DNA of 40,000 nt from positions 23,342-63,341 of the forward strand of contig BQKZ01000933.1 of assembly GCA_036244855.1 (NCBI GenBank), in the 5' to 3' direction. The notes under the pieces are model-generated. The model was not told the origin of the DNA and ran no database searches. It saw only the letters and a list, made by a program, of their open reading frames with translations. This DNA comes from Temnopleurus reevesii (lineage: Eukaryota; Echinodermata; Echinoidea; Temnopleuroida; Temnopleuridae). Below are positions 20,010 to 32,818 of the stretch, piece by piece (position 1 is the stretch's first letter; every line of letters starts with the position of its first letter). The translations under genes and the position numbers were made by a program.

Positions 20010-20995
20010 AGGGAGTTAGAGAGGAGAGGGGAGGGCGTCTTCAATTCTCTAAATAACGTATAAGACTATGAAGTAATATGATTAAACTGCTCCCGTAATA
20101 TCACATATGATAAAAACATGGACCTAATTATAGATCAATAGAAAAATGTTCAAAACTTCCTAGAAATGTACGCTGAGACGCCCTTGAAGTTAAGATGGAC
20201 AAGCAAGAGCTTTAATGTCAACAGAAAAACATGACCGTCCCAATACAGCGCAGTAGACATACAATGTAGACTTAGCTGAAGGCCATTTTACACTTAAGTC
20301 TGAGGAGGAGTCCCCGAAGGAAGATTGGCGATACAGCCACTGCTAAATAAACTTTCTGTCATGGATAATAATGCATTTAGTGCCTCCTGTTTTATTTCAA
20401 AGACTAGGGGAATGGGATTGTTCTTTCCTTTTTTATTCTCTATTCACAGAGATGCTATCTGTTCCAGAACATGCATTAGGATAGAAATTAAAATGTGAAT
20501 TACAGAACAGCTGAACCAAATATTTTCTCATGAGGGCAATTGGAATTCCACAAAAATAAATGAAAAAATTAGTACAATTTTGTGTAAATACATAGAAAGA
20601 TGCTTTCTACACAAGAGTTGAAAAAAAAGTCTGAACAGTGGTATCGATGTCTATATGCTTCCTCTTCAAAAAAATATTTGAATTGACTGCTGGATTTTTT
20701 TAAGTTCCAACATGTATATTCTGGAACAGTTGGCATCTCTGCATCTGGAAGATTCATTAAACTAGAAGGTAGAGTATGAATAGCAAAATAACTGATCAAA
20801 ATGTGCTCTCTCTCTCTCTCTATCTCTTATCCCCTCTCACTCTCTCTGAAAAACTGAAGTTTTAAATGATGATTTGAACGAACCATGATACCTTATGAGG
20901 GTATGGCCAGTTGTGCCATGCTCCAATTACTGCAACAGAGCCTCGGAATTGCAACCGGTGTGTAATAAACGTTTGGTTAACCTGATATGGTGCAC

Positions 20996-21838
20996 AGACA
21001 GCCATGGGGGACGGAAATGTTCAGTTTCAGTCGGGAGCTAATTCAATCTTGTTTGCATGGACTATCCCAATCGCCCCCACCTTTCCTTCCGTTCATCTCC
21101 ACCCTTATTTTCTTATCAAGGATTTTACTAATTGCATCTTATTTGCCTGGACATGTACAAAGAGCTTAAGTGTTGGAAATGTTGGTTTTCGGTCAGAAAC
21201 TATCTTGCTCGTACATGGTGTCCTGATCGCCCCCGCCTTTACATCCCTCCCATCCCCTCGTTTCTTATTGAGTACATACTAATTCCATCTTATTTTCTTG
21301 GACATGTAGATGACTATTGGGGGGGGGGGGTTGAAATGTTCAGTTTCAGTCAAGAGTCAATTCAATCTTGTTTGCATGGGCTGTCCTGAATGCCCCCGCC
21401 CTCTGTCCCATTCCCTCCTTTCTTACAGAGGACTATACTAGTTTTACCTTACTTTCTTGGATATATACAGAGAGCTATAGGGGTGGTAATGTTCATTTTT
21501 GGTCAGAAGCTATCTTGCTTGCACGTATTATCCTGACCGCCCCCGCCCTCCCTACCCTCTTTTCTTATACATTACAGTGTAAACAAACTAATTCAATCTT
21601 ACTTGATAGGACATACAGAGACCTATAGGGGTGGAAATTTTCAGTTTCAGTAGAGAGCTGATTCAATCTTGTACATACTGTCCAGACTGCCCCCACCCTC
21701 CCACCTCTTCGACCCTCCTTTCTTATCGATTACTGTGAAGACAAACTAATTCCATTTTACTTGATAGTACATACAGACAGCCAGAGGAGGGGGGGGGGAG
21801 ATGGAAATATCTTCTTAATTTCATTGCTAATTCAATTT
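20996..21838 (+). repeat. higher-order A/B tandem array (copy 2)
   Basis: Same six-monomer array as 7383-8230, with the same A/B alternation. One 5 bp deletion in a monomer shifts the reading frames relative to copy 1, which shows that the frames across the array are not maintained. Confidence 0.75.
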
Positions 21839-22256
21839 TGTTTGCCTGGACTGTCCCTCAGTCGCAAACTTATTCAATGTTGCTCATTTTGACTCTCAAG
21901 ACCACCCTCATGCTCCCGTTCCCAACCCGCCCACCCACTCCCTACTTATCCACTCCTCCCAATATGCTGGGAACTTATTTATTCTGCACCTCAAACGCAG
22001 CCTCCATACATAGCCCCATGCCTTTGGGCACAGAACACATCACTATTCATTCATGTGAGTATAAAGAGAGACGTTTTAAAGATAACATCAAATTCAGATG
22101 GAGAAATTCGGTTCAGACAGAAAAAAGTTGGCAGAAAGTCCTTTGATGTTCATCTTTCGTATTAAGACTTATCTTTTAACAAAAAGATTTATCTCTGTAT
22201 GCAAACCTGAAGATATTTCATTGTCTATTTTAATACAAACTGGTTTTCTTCTGCAG

Positions 22257-22300
22257 CCAACACAGGAAATACTAGTCGGACTGAGGTCTCAACGATCAAG
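22257..22300 (+). CDS. candidate 44 bp micro-exon (copy 2)
   Basis: Counterpart of 8645-8688 with identical splice sites. One base differs (GGAAATACT here, GGACATACT there), replacing H by N or D by E depending on the frame. The polypyrimidine side also carries a 4 bp insertion upstream. Confidence 0.3.
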
Positions 22301-22970
22301 GTGACAAAGCAAATGTTTTGTTTTTGCTTTGTACTCATTACTCACTACTCTGCAATTATGCATTTTCCCGAGAATCATTTGAAATTTATTAAAAACTCTT
22401 GAAATGATTTTGAACATTGAATTCAGGTTTTGTTTAATATTCTAAAATAATTTTCTGCCAGATAATATTGCCAGTTTGTCAAAGGCCTTTTACCCAAATT
22501 TTTATTAGAAATTACATTTTCTGATTGCTGCCAGAGAATAATTTTGAATCACCATTTCACTATTTAGCCTTGACAAAATTTCAGCCAATGAAAAACCATT
22601 TTGCACATTAATATGTCTCTCATCAGTTCCTGGCCAAGAACATTCAAGTAAACTATTAAAAATTATAGTCATTCTCTCCAAAATTCAAACGTATCTTACA
22701 GAATACACGCCTTTTGGCAATCATGTTGATTGTGTTTTTTTCTGTCACGCAGACTAAAGCATGGTATACAGGACTTGACAGGTTGGCCCCACACAGGCGC
22801 ACCTCACACAAGATTCAATTACATTTCCTTGCACGCATCTATTATTTAAAGGGGTTCCAACAGATTACAAAGAGATTGTGGCAAACGCTGATTCGAAACC
22901 GTCTTTCAATACTGTGCGTGCATGTTTGTGCACAACTCTGTGGAGTGTTGTGTCATTGCATTGTATTATG

Positions 22971-23267
22971 ATAGAGGCATAGTGGTGTAGTAGTCATGAC
23001 TCTCGCCTTTCAACCAGAGGCTCATAGGTTCGAATCCAACCCATGGCGTCAATTTCCTTCAGCAAGAAATTCATCTACACTGTGCTGCACTCAACCCTGG
23101 TGAGGTGAATGGGTACCTGGCAGGAATATTTATTTCTTGAAATACCAAAGTGCGCTGGTGGCTGCCGGGCTAAAGCCAGGGTAATAAATGCAAAGCGCCT
23201 TGAGCACTCAGCAATGAGAGTGGATAAGTGCGCTATATATATATATTGTTATTATTATTATCATTAT
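22971..23267 (+). mobile_element. tRNA-derived SINE (copy 2)
   Basis: Counterpart of 9359-9655, with intact A-box-like and B-box sequences, the same GCGCTATATA tail and TTATTATTATTATC end. Together with the copy 1 SINE it represents one insertion, not two. Confidence 0.85.
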
Positions 23268-23308
23268 AACTTCCAAAAAGAAAGTTGTGGCTTAAAATTC
23301 TTACGATA

Positions 23309-23387
23309 ACATTTCTCTTTCAACAAGAAATTGGTCAACACTGGGCTACACTCAACCCAGGTAAGGTTAATGAACGCAAGCAGGATT
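23309..23387 (+). mobile_element. partial SINE fragment (copy 2)
   Basis: Counterpart of 9697-9775, with one substitution (GAACGC here, GAGCGC there). Confidence 0.6.
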
Positions 23388-24501
23388 ACTCTGTGCTGTA
23401 GACTCCCTTTCTTGATAGCTGATGAACATCAAATTAAAAATTTAGAATCCCCAATATTACAAGTAGATTCAGAAGAAACACCTCTTTATACTAAAATGGA
23501 TCTTGACCAGGATTGACTCTGAAGAAACAGACTTCAAATGGTGTTGATTAAGAAAAGAAATCTATTCATTCAAAATGTTTTATTTAAAATCTCAACATTC
23601 ACATGCCAGACTTAGCTAGAAATGATTTACTACATGTACATGTAGAATGTGTGAAGATGTTTCAGCTTGAAGTGGAGCTGTGGAAAAATAGAATTAATTT
23701 TCTGCTTATGCACAATACTGCCATTCAGCTCAAGGCTGCATGAAACATAATAAGCGTTTGCGAAATTGATTTGTTTCTTCAAATGTCTGCCATACTAATT
23801 CATCCACAAAGCGTTGAGCCCTACTCATTTCATGTGGTGTATGCATGTTTTATTGATGTATTAAGAGAAACATGGAATTGTAAAAACATTGCACCCATTA
23901 GACAAAAAAAAATAGCTTGAAGAGCAAATTACTTAAAAATTAAGGAAAATGTTCTTGAAAACAACTTGTGTATTTGATTCCTTAGAAATCAGTGATATTC
24001 ATTTAATTGCCATTAACCATTTCTATATGCATATTGAGTAAAACTTTATTGGAGAAGTGAAGTGTTAAATATCATTGTTTGACATTCATAAATATTGAAA
24101 TACTTGTGAATAAATGATTGTTCTATAATAAGTAAATTTTTCATTATAAATTGTTACATGCAATTTGTCCAACACTGAATTAGAATGGCTGAACTGAGGA
24201 AACAAGGAATTTCCTATGTTAATGACCCAACATTTGCTCTGACAACAATTAATATGGTCCTAATTATTTGCGAGATCACGATTAGGGATGGGAGTTTCAC
24301 CAGGTTTATGCAGGGAATAATCTTACTTTTCACATTTGATTAGCAATTTTAGACATTGAGGAAACTTTTAGAATTCTTTACCGTACAGTTCAATGCAAAA
24401 AAGTTGCTACACAAAACATATTTTGTATAGCAATTCTGCTAAAATGTTTAGCAAATTGCGATGCGATAACAGGAAAATTATTCCCTGCTCAGATTAATGT
24501 A

Positions 24502-24622
24502 TGGATTAACATTAGGGTTAGGGCTAAGTTTGATGGCATGTTTGAAGTTTGGATTGTTGTGTACCTGAAGATTAGCCATGCAGAGCAATTCTTGCCGGAA
24601 CAAATGTCGCCGGACAAATGTC
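24502..24622 (+). repeat. telomere-motif-bearing element (copy 2)
   Basis: Counterpart of 10890-11010. It reads ATTAACATTAGGGTTAGGG where copy 1 has ATTAACGTTAGGGTTAGGG, a possible CpG-decay change. Confidence 0.55.
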
Positions 24623-25334
24623 AAGGAACTCCAAAAAAATTAAATACCCTTATAATATAAACCAGCAGACACCTCGTAAAGGGGGAAAAAACAGGTTTTG
24701 ACAAATGAATTCAGCCATTTTTCCTTTTTTTTATATTTAAAAAAAATTATCTTTGTCGGCCATCATGTATACATGTACTTTTCATTTCAACTTTTACAAG
24801 CACCCATAAAAATAGATGAAAATGTGAAAACTGGATAGTGGACAAATTTACGAGTATATTTTGGTGCATCATTGTTGGGGATGTGTGAGCATTAGGGGAA
24901 CGTCTAATGAATGAATATATCATCTCCGTTATTACTCTTCGGGATGCTCTTATCGTAAAAGCAATCTGCCGTAAATAACCAGCCGCTGATGAATTTATTG
25001 TTTTCCTCAAAGCCGGCACGATCCTGCAAGATCTTTATCAATTTGAGAGGTGGTTTAAGAGATGTTTGATATATATTCCCCCTCTCCGATGATTTAGATA
25101 GATGTTGTGGTGAATTGGTGAAAACAATAACAGATACATCCCACAAAATAACTCGGGTGACTAGAATACGTTCGGAAGAATGGGCTAGGGTACAATGCAT
25201 TTTGAACTCTGTTTTCTCTCTGTTTATATTTTATAACATATATATCTTCTTGTTCCCTTCCTCATCTCTATTTTGCATTTTTCATCCTTTCTCTCTCTCC
25301 TTCACAAAATAAAACCTTCCTTGGCATTTATAAC

Positions 25335-25985
25335 TGTCTTTCTGTCTGTCTATCTCTTTCTCCTAGTCTTTTCAAAATATTTTGTTCCTTCTAAATCTCT
25401 TCCTCTTTTCAATATCTACATCTCTCTCTCTCCCTCCCTCCCTCCCTCCCTCTCTCTCTCTCAAATTGCTTATCAATAATTTTGTTCTAGTGTAATCCTT
25501 CTTTTTTCTCAAAAGGTTTTCTATTTTCATTTTGAATCAAAGAAAAACATCCCTGATAATGAAAAATCAGGCCAGATATTTCTCACAGAAATTCATTCAT
25601 AGAGTGAGGATACAATCTCAAACGGAAATGAATATTGCTTATTCTCACTGCACAATCGTAATAGACAATATTCTACATATATATACTAATACATGTACAA
25701 TTGACATTTAACAACATGCACTGGTCCCTCTGTTGTGCGAAATCTCCACACACAAAGTGATATAGACAGTGATATCGGACGTTGACGGTTCCAACAACCG
25801 TATCACCTTTCAACGTGGTCAAGTGCGAGGTCGTTTGAGGGCAGCTCAGCAAACGAAAAGCAGAAATATTGAATTAGCACGTCTATTTGGATTGAATTCG
25901 ATGCAAAAGCAAGTGGTATCGATTAGGACAACTTGCCATTCACATTTTCTCCCTTTTAGATTTATTTAGCCCTGGAGCATAATCT
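25335..25985 (+). repeat. single unit of the 0.65 kb repeat (copy 2), hybrid at its 3' edge
   Basis: Copy 2 carries one unit where copy 1 has two. Sequence up to CCCTTTTAGATTTAT matches unit 1 of copy 1 (12338-12352). From TTTAGCCCTGGAGC it matches the right flank of unit 2 (13000 onward). The switch falls in the shared block AGATTTAT, so the difference is exactly one 648 bp period. Confidence 0.88.
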
Positions 25986-26342
25986 GCTTTATTTATTGTT
26001 TTGCCTGTGCCTTAACAGTTGGGATGGAAGGAGAGGCTGCCTTTGCCGGGTATATTTAGCTTTGGTTCAATCCCTGCATCTCAACACCACATATAATTAC
26101 AACATCTGGGGAATGTGACGTAAACATTACGCCTGTTTGCGTTACTCCAGACATGGCGAGAAGGGCAATTCGCCTGCCAGCCTCTCAAAAGATCACTTCA
26201 ATAAAGAGCAATGAATAACTGTTCAAAGAGAGAGAGGGAATATAAATCCTATATGGTTTTATCTTTAAATTATACAAATTATCAATTTTTATGGGGCATG
26301 AGTTTAGAAAAAGGGTCACTGTGCACTCAAGACTTTAAAGTG

Positions 26343-26484
26343 TAGTGGTTCTGACTCTCTCAGGGTTATCCCATTCATAACGTTAATTCTCTTCAGATAG
26401 ATATTTATTATCATCGTGCTGCACTTAACCTAGGTGACAATGGGAACCTGGTAGGAATTCATTCTTTGAAGTGCTTAAGTGCCA
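26343..26484 (+). mobile_element. decayed SINE relic (copy 2)
   Basis: Counterpart of 13378-13518 with a one-base insertion (GGTAGGAATTC versus GGTAGAATTC) and a few substitutions. Confidence 0.6.
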
Positions 26485-26551
26485 TCACCGGCTAGCATCT
26501 TGGCAAAGAGAAGGGCCATGATGGACTCCAAGGCTTGTCCAGTCAATATCC
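26485..26551 (-). pseudogene. decayed partial duplicate of the SLC4A11-like exon (copy 2)
   Basis: Identical in position and reading to 13519-13585: a frame-shifted fragment that resembles LESIVTLLLAKMLAG of the exon at 26606-26813, lacking splice sites and followed by a TAA. Confidence 0.65.
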
Positions 26552-26605
26552 ATTTTATTCATGATAAAAAGGATATTTTTCAGCTGAAAGGGGTACACAT
26601 CCTAC

Positions 26606-26813
26606 CTGAATCGTGGGTCATGAGTGCAGCCCGACCTTCCTTCATGATCATATCGGAGCGTTCGTCACCAGCGAGCATCTTGGCTAGAAGAAGGGTCACT
26701 ATTGATTCCAAGCTGGTCTGGTTGATGTCCAGTAGAAGGGTGGCTCGATTCACAAAGTTACCAACGTCCAGCGTCGCTCTGACCTCTGCGCTGAAGTCCT
26801 TCATGGGAATCCT
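26606..26813 (-). CDS. SLC4A11-like: SLC4A11-like transporter, internal exon (copy 2)
   Basis: Counterpart of 13640-13847 with the same splice sites and the same encoded peptide. If the 13.6 kb duplication is an assembly artefact this is the same exon seen twice; if real, the gene would carry a duplicated pair of exons. Confidence 0.72.
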
Positions 26814-27380
26814 CTGTGATAGGGAGATAAAATTGAAAAGCATGAAGGGTATTTGAATAATGCGATCGAGAAGCAGGACTACCAATGATTACAGAATAAT
26901 ATTAATGAAAGATATTCTCATGTTTATTTATTACATACTTTCCAAATTAATCACAAATAGAATGCCCTTGTTGTCATTCTTTCTTCTGTGAGAAAACATT
27001 TTGTATCAAGCTTCCGAAATTTCAATTACTTATCTCATGAATATTCTTTCAATGGATGACAGAAGAAATTTAACCGTAAAGACTGAATACAGTATGCCCC
27101 AATATTCCAAATCAGTGAGAACCCTGTGAATATTAATCCTTACGAAAAAGTAAAGATACTGTTAGTCCTTTTTCAAATATTACTAATTAAAGAGCAGATT
27201 AATATAGAAATACCTATGTGCCCTAACAAAATTTGACCAGAGATTAGAAGTAAATGAATCAACATAAGTAAAAAGCAGATACGTCTGGCTTTGTCTATTA
27301 GGTGTCAAAATCTAGAAATGAGTTAATTCATGGTTTTGTAAGTAATGGCTTAAAAAGGTGAAAATATAAATCTGATTTAC

Positions 27381-27421
27381 CTCATGTTGTGCATACATCA
27401 ACGTGACTTCCTCCTCCTCAT
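27381..27421 (-). CDS. SLC4A11-like: SLC4A11-like transporter, 41 bp exon (copy 2)
   Basis: Counterpart of 14415-14455: same acceptor, donor, phase and EEEEVTLMYAQHE reading. Confidence 0.7.
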
Positions 27422-28149
27422 CTGCAAGATAAAAGAAGAAAATAAATAAATTTACAAATCAAGGCAATATATGTATATGTTGTCCCCCTATCTTTCATCC
27501 TATTTTTTTCCTCTTCAATTTACTGTCTTGTTGATTGTTTATATGTATTTTATTGTACTTATTTTGTTTATGTGTTGTATTTCTAATGAAATTAAATAAA
27601 TGCATTTGAATTTGAATAATAAAATGCTGGGGGCCATATTTTTTTAATCATTTGTATTATTATTATTATTATTATCATTTTATCTTATTATTTTTATTTG
27701 AAATTGAATGATCTAAAGATGGAGTGGAAATTTTCAGTTTTAAACTCATGTGGAGTCTACAGAATCAGAAACAAATTTCATTAACAGAGAGTTGGTGAAG
27801 ACTACGCAATATTACTAATTTGATTAAATTGTTTGATTTGTAATCAATAGTTTGGAATGGAGAAGTCATGAACAGTGTATATTATAAAAATAAATAATTC
27901 TTAAAGCTTTGGTATCTGTTTTGCATAAAGAACTTTAGCACTTCCTAAATTATTGACAACATGGGCTTTCTCGTATCTAAAACTGCAATGCAAAAACATT
28001 AAAGCAGTAGTGTACATATTTATTGATTCTGCTATGCTCATTTTACAGGTGATTATTAAAGATGGAAAATGGCACCTTTTGTGCTCATGTTTACAACTTG
28101 ATTCTCTTCCCACATGCTTTCTACACCTGCAGGTGATCAAGTCATCACT

Positions 28150-28434
28150 CATGCTGGTATTTACATAGCTAGGCACTTTGAAAAGAAGGGACAAAGGAAT
28201 TGGACAAAATGGACAACTTCCATTCACGTTTTCACAATGGTTCTATGCACACATAAGGAAGTAGCTTCTCTGTTAATTCACGGAATAGTTACGGCACCTA
28301 TTCATTGTCTCAGTAGAATGAGAGGTAGGAAGTTTCTTATTTGTGCATAGCTCTAGTGTGAATGATTGAATGAAAGTTGTTTACTTTGTCCAATTTCTTT
28401 GTCTCTTCTGCACACATTGAGGAGATACCAACAT
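28150..28434. repeat. foldback element (copy 2)
   Basis: Counterpart of 15184-15468, with arms at 28183-28262 and 28331-28410. Two substitutions lie in the loop (CACGGAATAG here, CACAGAAAAG there). Confidence 0.65.
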
Positions 28435-29109
28435 GGCCTTGCTATGTATTGTTGCTGCATCAAAACATCTGCAAATGTGTCATATGGCATCATTGATATT
28501 TCACCCCTTTTTTGTAATCAAGCAATGCCCTTTCAAAGTGGAATCTTTCAAATGTCATTGCCTGGAGGTCAGAAAAGGACAGAATCATCTCCGCAAAAAA
28601 GCAAGGGGGGTTTGATATTTGAGCCACGGACAAATCTTTGTAGATACTGATATTCAAGGTCAGACCCAATAGTCTTTCATCTTTCATGATTGATCAATGG
28701 ACCTGCAAAGCAATACAGTCAATTGAAAATAAATCATATCGTTACATATGGTAAACATTTTGCCAGAGATAGAATGACATTTTTTAATTGCATCGTTTAG
28801 CCTGCAGGCCCCAGACCTTTGAAAATTAAAATTCTAGCTCTCTCTCCTTTCATTTCTATCTCTATCTTCCCTCTTGGAAATGTATATGCAGAGTAGCTTG
28901 TTAACACTTTGTGTACTGGATCTGGGTACTCCATGCACAAAGTCTATGGGAATAATTCAATGGTCAATGGGTTAAAATCACTCATCTTGTGAAACATAAA
29001 ACACTTGTAACATAGAGTCCACATGAAATGCTGCCTGTCAGTCTCGCCTGCATTGCACGATTTGTAAATTATAGCAATATGCTTTTGACTTATTTCTATA
29101 GAGATGGTT

Positions 29110-29863
29110 CAAGTTTGATGAATATTGGACATGGAATTTTAAAATAAGAGCCAAGATTAAGTTTTCAGGTTAAGATTTTGGAAATTTGACCTAAGATGAC
29201 ATTTGACCTCAACGATGCCCCGTGAAGTGCTCTACATTTTTTGGGCTAACCAATGGACCCATAGTGCAAGTTTGATGAAAATCGGGCAAGGGGTTTTGAA
29301 ATGAGAGCCAATGTTAAGTTTTCAGGTTAAGATTTCGGAAATTCGACCTCAGATGATCTTTGACCTAGATAATGACCTGAAAATTGGTCTGCACTATTTG
29401 GGCCACCCAATGGACCTATTGTGCAAGTTTGATGAAAATCAGGAAAGGGGTTTTGAAATGAGAGCCAATGTTAAGTTTTCAGGTTAAGATTTCGGAAATT
29501 CGACCTCAGATGATCTTTGACCTAGATAATGACCTGAAAATTGGTCTGCACTATTTGGGCCACCCAATGGACCTATTGTGCAAGTTTGATGAAAATCAGG
29601 AAAGGGGTTTTGAAACGAGAGCCAATGTTAAGTTTTCAGGTTAAGATTTCGGAAATTCGACCTCAGATGATCTTTGACCTAGATAATGACCTGATAATTG
29701 CTCCACACTATTTGGGTCGCCCAATGGACCTATTGTGCAAGTTTGATGAAAATCGGGCAAGGGGTTTTTGATTTCGAGCAATTCTAAATTGTTGACGCCG
29801 CCGTCGCCATCGGAAAAAGCGGCGCCTATGTCTCTATTCTGCTACGCAGGCGAGACAATAACA
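29110..29863 (+). repeat. 157 bp tandem repeat element (four full units, copy 2)
   Basis: CAAGTTTGAT recurs at 29110, 29267, 29424, 29581 and 29738, again exactly 157 bp apart, giving one more unit than copy 1. The additional unit is almost identical to its neighbour, differing for example in GAAATGAGAG versus GAAACGAGAG, as expected from recent slippage or unequal exchange. Confidence 0.9.
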
Positions 29864-31568
29864 CATTATGTGCTGAAGGGTCAATTCAAAACAGGGCACG
29901 TTTACAATTTGCACGATGCCATCAGCATTCCATCAAGATCTTTAGAAGGCTGGAAACATCAAAGATATGCTTTATTATCATATAACTGGTTTAAGATGAT
30001 TGATGCTTTTATGTGGCTTTATAGCATGGGTGTGAGGATGACGTGAAACGCTAGAAGCACATCGCACCTTTGTCAAGGCCGAGACATACAACTAGTCTCC
30101 TTTAAGACTTCACCAAATATCCTTAAAAACTCAGTTAACCAGACGCAAACCATATAAATGCTTGCAAGTCTTCAATGAAGTACATGTATGAAATGATGTA
30201 TGAACATTTGAGAATTTTCTATTCATTTAATGAGAATTGAGAGATAGATATCGCAAATGATCATATAAAAAGATTTAAAAATTTCTCAAGATACTGAAAT
30301 GAGGTCGAGGTGTGAGCAAAGTGCAGTGCAACCCGAGCACATAGCTGGGAAGCTACTTGTTACAGACTGCCACAGACTGCGGCATAATGACGTAGTCGAC
30401 GCACGTTAATGCATTGGTCTGGGCCGACAATTTTGGCAGTGCTGGATTTTAATTAGACTCACTGGGCAATTTGAGCCAATTACTTCAATTCTCCTCAGAA
30501 TTTTTTTCTCTGTTGAGGACTGCATGAAATATATAGCTCTGGGATTAGAAAGGAGCTGTGCTTAGGAATGTATTCAAGTACCATACATGCTTTGTGAATT
30601 AACCTTTAGACAAATGAGTTGTGAAGCTGTCTCTTGATTGTTTACATCATTGATTGATGTTCCTTATCGGACAGCACATTTAAGATGGACAGAGATTTTG
30701 CGCACCATCTTGGGTGAAAGAATGAGATGGCTTTCCAACAAAGCAAGGCTTACATTGTAGATTTTGGCAAAGAAATTCAATTGCAATAGATTTTTAATGC
30801 TTGATCATTTAATGCATAAAAGAAAACTTCAAAAAACGTCACCCAGTGTATTCCTAGCAATTAGACGGTTTTCTCTCTCTAATAAAAGTGATGTGCCACT
30901 GAGATAGTTTTCTGGTCAATTTTACCATATTGACTGACACCACTACAAAAAACATCCAGAGTATACTTGGCTCTTCACTACATACATGTAAATATGAATA
31001 AGATACTAGACATGCAAAGTAAGATTTTGCTGGGCAAAATTTACTTGCAATCATAAAAATGGTATTCATATTTTTCGTCTATACATAGATACACAGGAAT
31101 TATGTAGGACAACACTCTAAACTACTGACCCAACAAGTCCATTTTCCAATGTCTATTTCCCTTCCAGCTCTGTTACTATTCTTCCTAGAAAGACCTAAAG
31201 CTCCAAAAAGTCTTAATTCAAGCGATTAATGCAATACCAAGAAGGTACCAAGTATAAAACCATCTTTAACAGGAACACTTGGATCCAAATCCCAATCATC
31301 AACACATATCCAACAATGTATATCCTGCAGAACTGTAATGAAGCCACAAATTAAGCCAAGTGCCTCAGATTGAGTTACAAATATAAGATGTCCTAAACCC
31401 ACACTATGCTGTAGGGGGAGGGGGTGGCTTTGCAACAAACCATTTCTGAGCATAAAACTGTCCTTGCCCTACTGTGAAATGTATTAGAGCATATAATATT
31501 GGATGCCTAGAAATCTAACGCAACAACTTTGTCATTCCAAGTGCTCCTTGCAACCCCATCCCCCCTTC
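29864..31568. other. gene-free or intronic stretch (copy 2)
   Basis: Counterpart of 16741-18445; nothing further seen. Confidence 0.45.
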
Positions 31569-31713
31569 CAGGTAAGCAAACGTCTCCCTGAGCTCCTGTA
31601 TCCCATAGCAACGGAAGCATGTAACCAACACCATTGCAAGCATGTATACGACTTCTATCAGAGTGCCTAATTCCTTTTGCCTCTCCTTTACATCACCCTA
31701 ACACCCTGACCAA
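31569..31713 (+). repeat. dispersed direct repeat, member 1 (copy 2)
   Basis: Counterpart of 18446-18590; its partner is 32337-32473. Confidence 0.6.
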
Positions 31714-32336
31714 CCAAGGACTTTTAAAAGGGGTGTTTTCACTATTCCCAGTTTTGGAATTAGTGTAATACTTGTGATACACTTAATAATTATGCCAACC
31801 GGGGTGGGGGACTCACCAAGTTACAAATTACTCTAGTTCTTTCACTGAATGATTGAGAAACAAACATGTATAAGTATACCACCTGAGAAGTTACTATGGT
31901 CCTCCTTCATGTTTTTAACTTTGAGAGCAATTTGGTGAAACACTTCCAAGAATAATCTTGAAAAGAGGTGATATGCAGATAAAATCAGTAGGCCATTTGA
32001 CTGAAAGCATCTCAAAACTAAAAAAAAATTATATCATATTATTTGTCCAATATTTCATGTTGATTTTCACAGATGTTTAGTTTATGGTGCAGGAGAGGTT
32101 ATGGATGTCATAAAACTATAATGAGCTTTGACCATAGCTGTTAAAAACACTAATGTCCAAAGTAACTGTCACCCATTGTCTCACTCAAAGATGATTTGGT
32201 CATCTCGGGGTCATGCAGGGAAATTTTATAGTCTCGAGATAATAGTCATGAAAAAAGGTGATTAGACTAGAATCTAAAGATCGGGCGAGCTTCAGGCAAA
32301 GCAACATCTCCTTTGGTACCATCTTTTTGCAAGAAA

Positions 32337-32473
32337 CCCCAGGTAAGCAAACGCCCACCTGAGCTTCTGTTTCCCATAGCAACGAAAGCTTGCAACGGGC
32401 ACCAACAAGAGCTGCTACCCTGGCCTCAATCACTGCGCCTAATTTCCTTCGCCTCCTCTTTACATCGCCCCCA
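32337..32473 (+). repeat. dispersed direct repeat, member 2 (copy 2)
   Basis: Counterpart of 19214-19350, with one substitution (AATTTCC here, AATTACC there). Confidence 0.55.
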
Positions 32474-32605
32474 CCACCCTATCCAACACACTACTATCAA
32501 TATCAGTCCCAACTGATAAAGGTGACCTACTTTCAGGAAGCCAAGGATACGAAGAAATTACTGGAACTAGGCTTTTGTGTCCTTTCCCTCGCTCATCTTA
32601 AAGGC

Positions 32606-32710
32606 CCTGTTCGTACTATCGAAATCTGTGCGCATCCTGATGTTTTATGACACATGCATCTAGAAACTGTAACAGTTGAACAGCACTTTCAAAGCAATGC
32701 TTCAGTGATC
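32606..32710 (+). repeat. 105 bp direct repeat, member 1 (copy 2)
   Basis: Counterpart of 19483-19587. Confidence 0.85.
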
Positions 32711-32818
32711 ATAACATTCCATTTGAATGTTCCAAAAAGAGAATTAAAATTTTTAGTGTTGCCAATTAAGGAAAGGAATAGTGATTGAATTTATTGTAAA
32801 AATAATTCCTGTACTATA

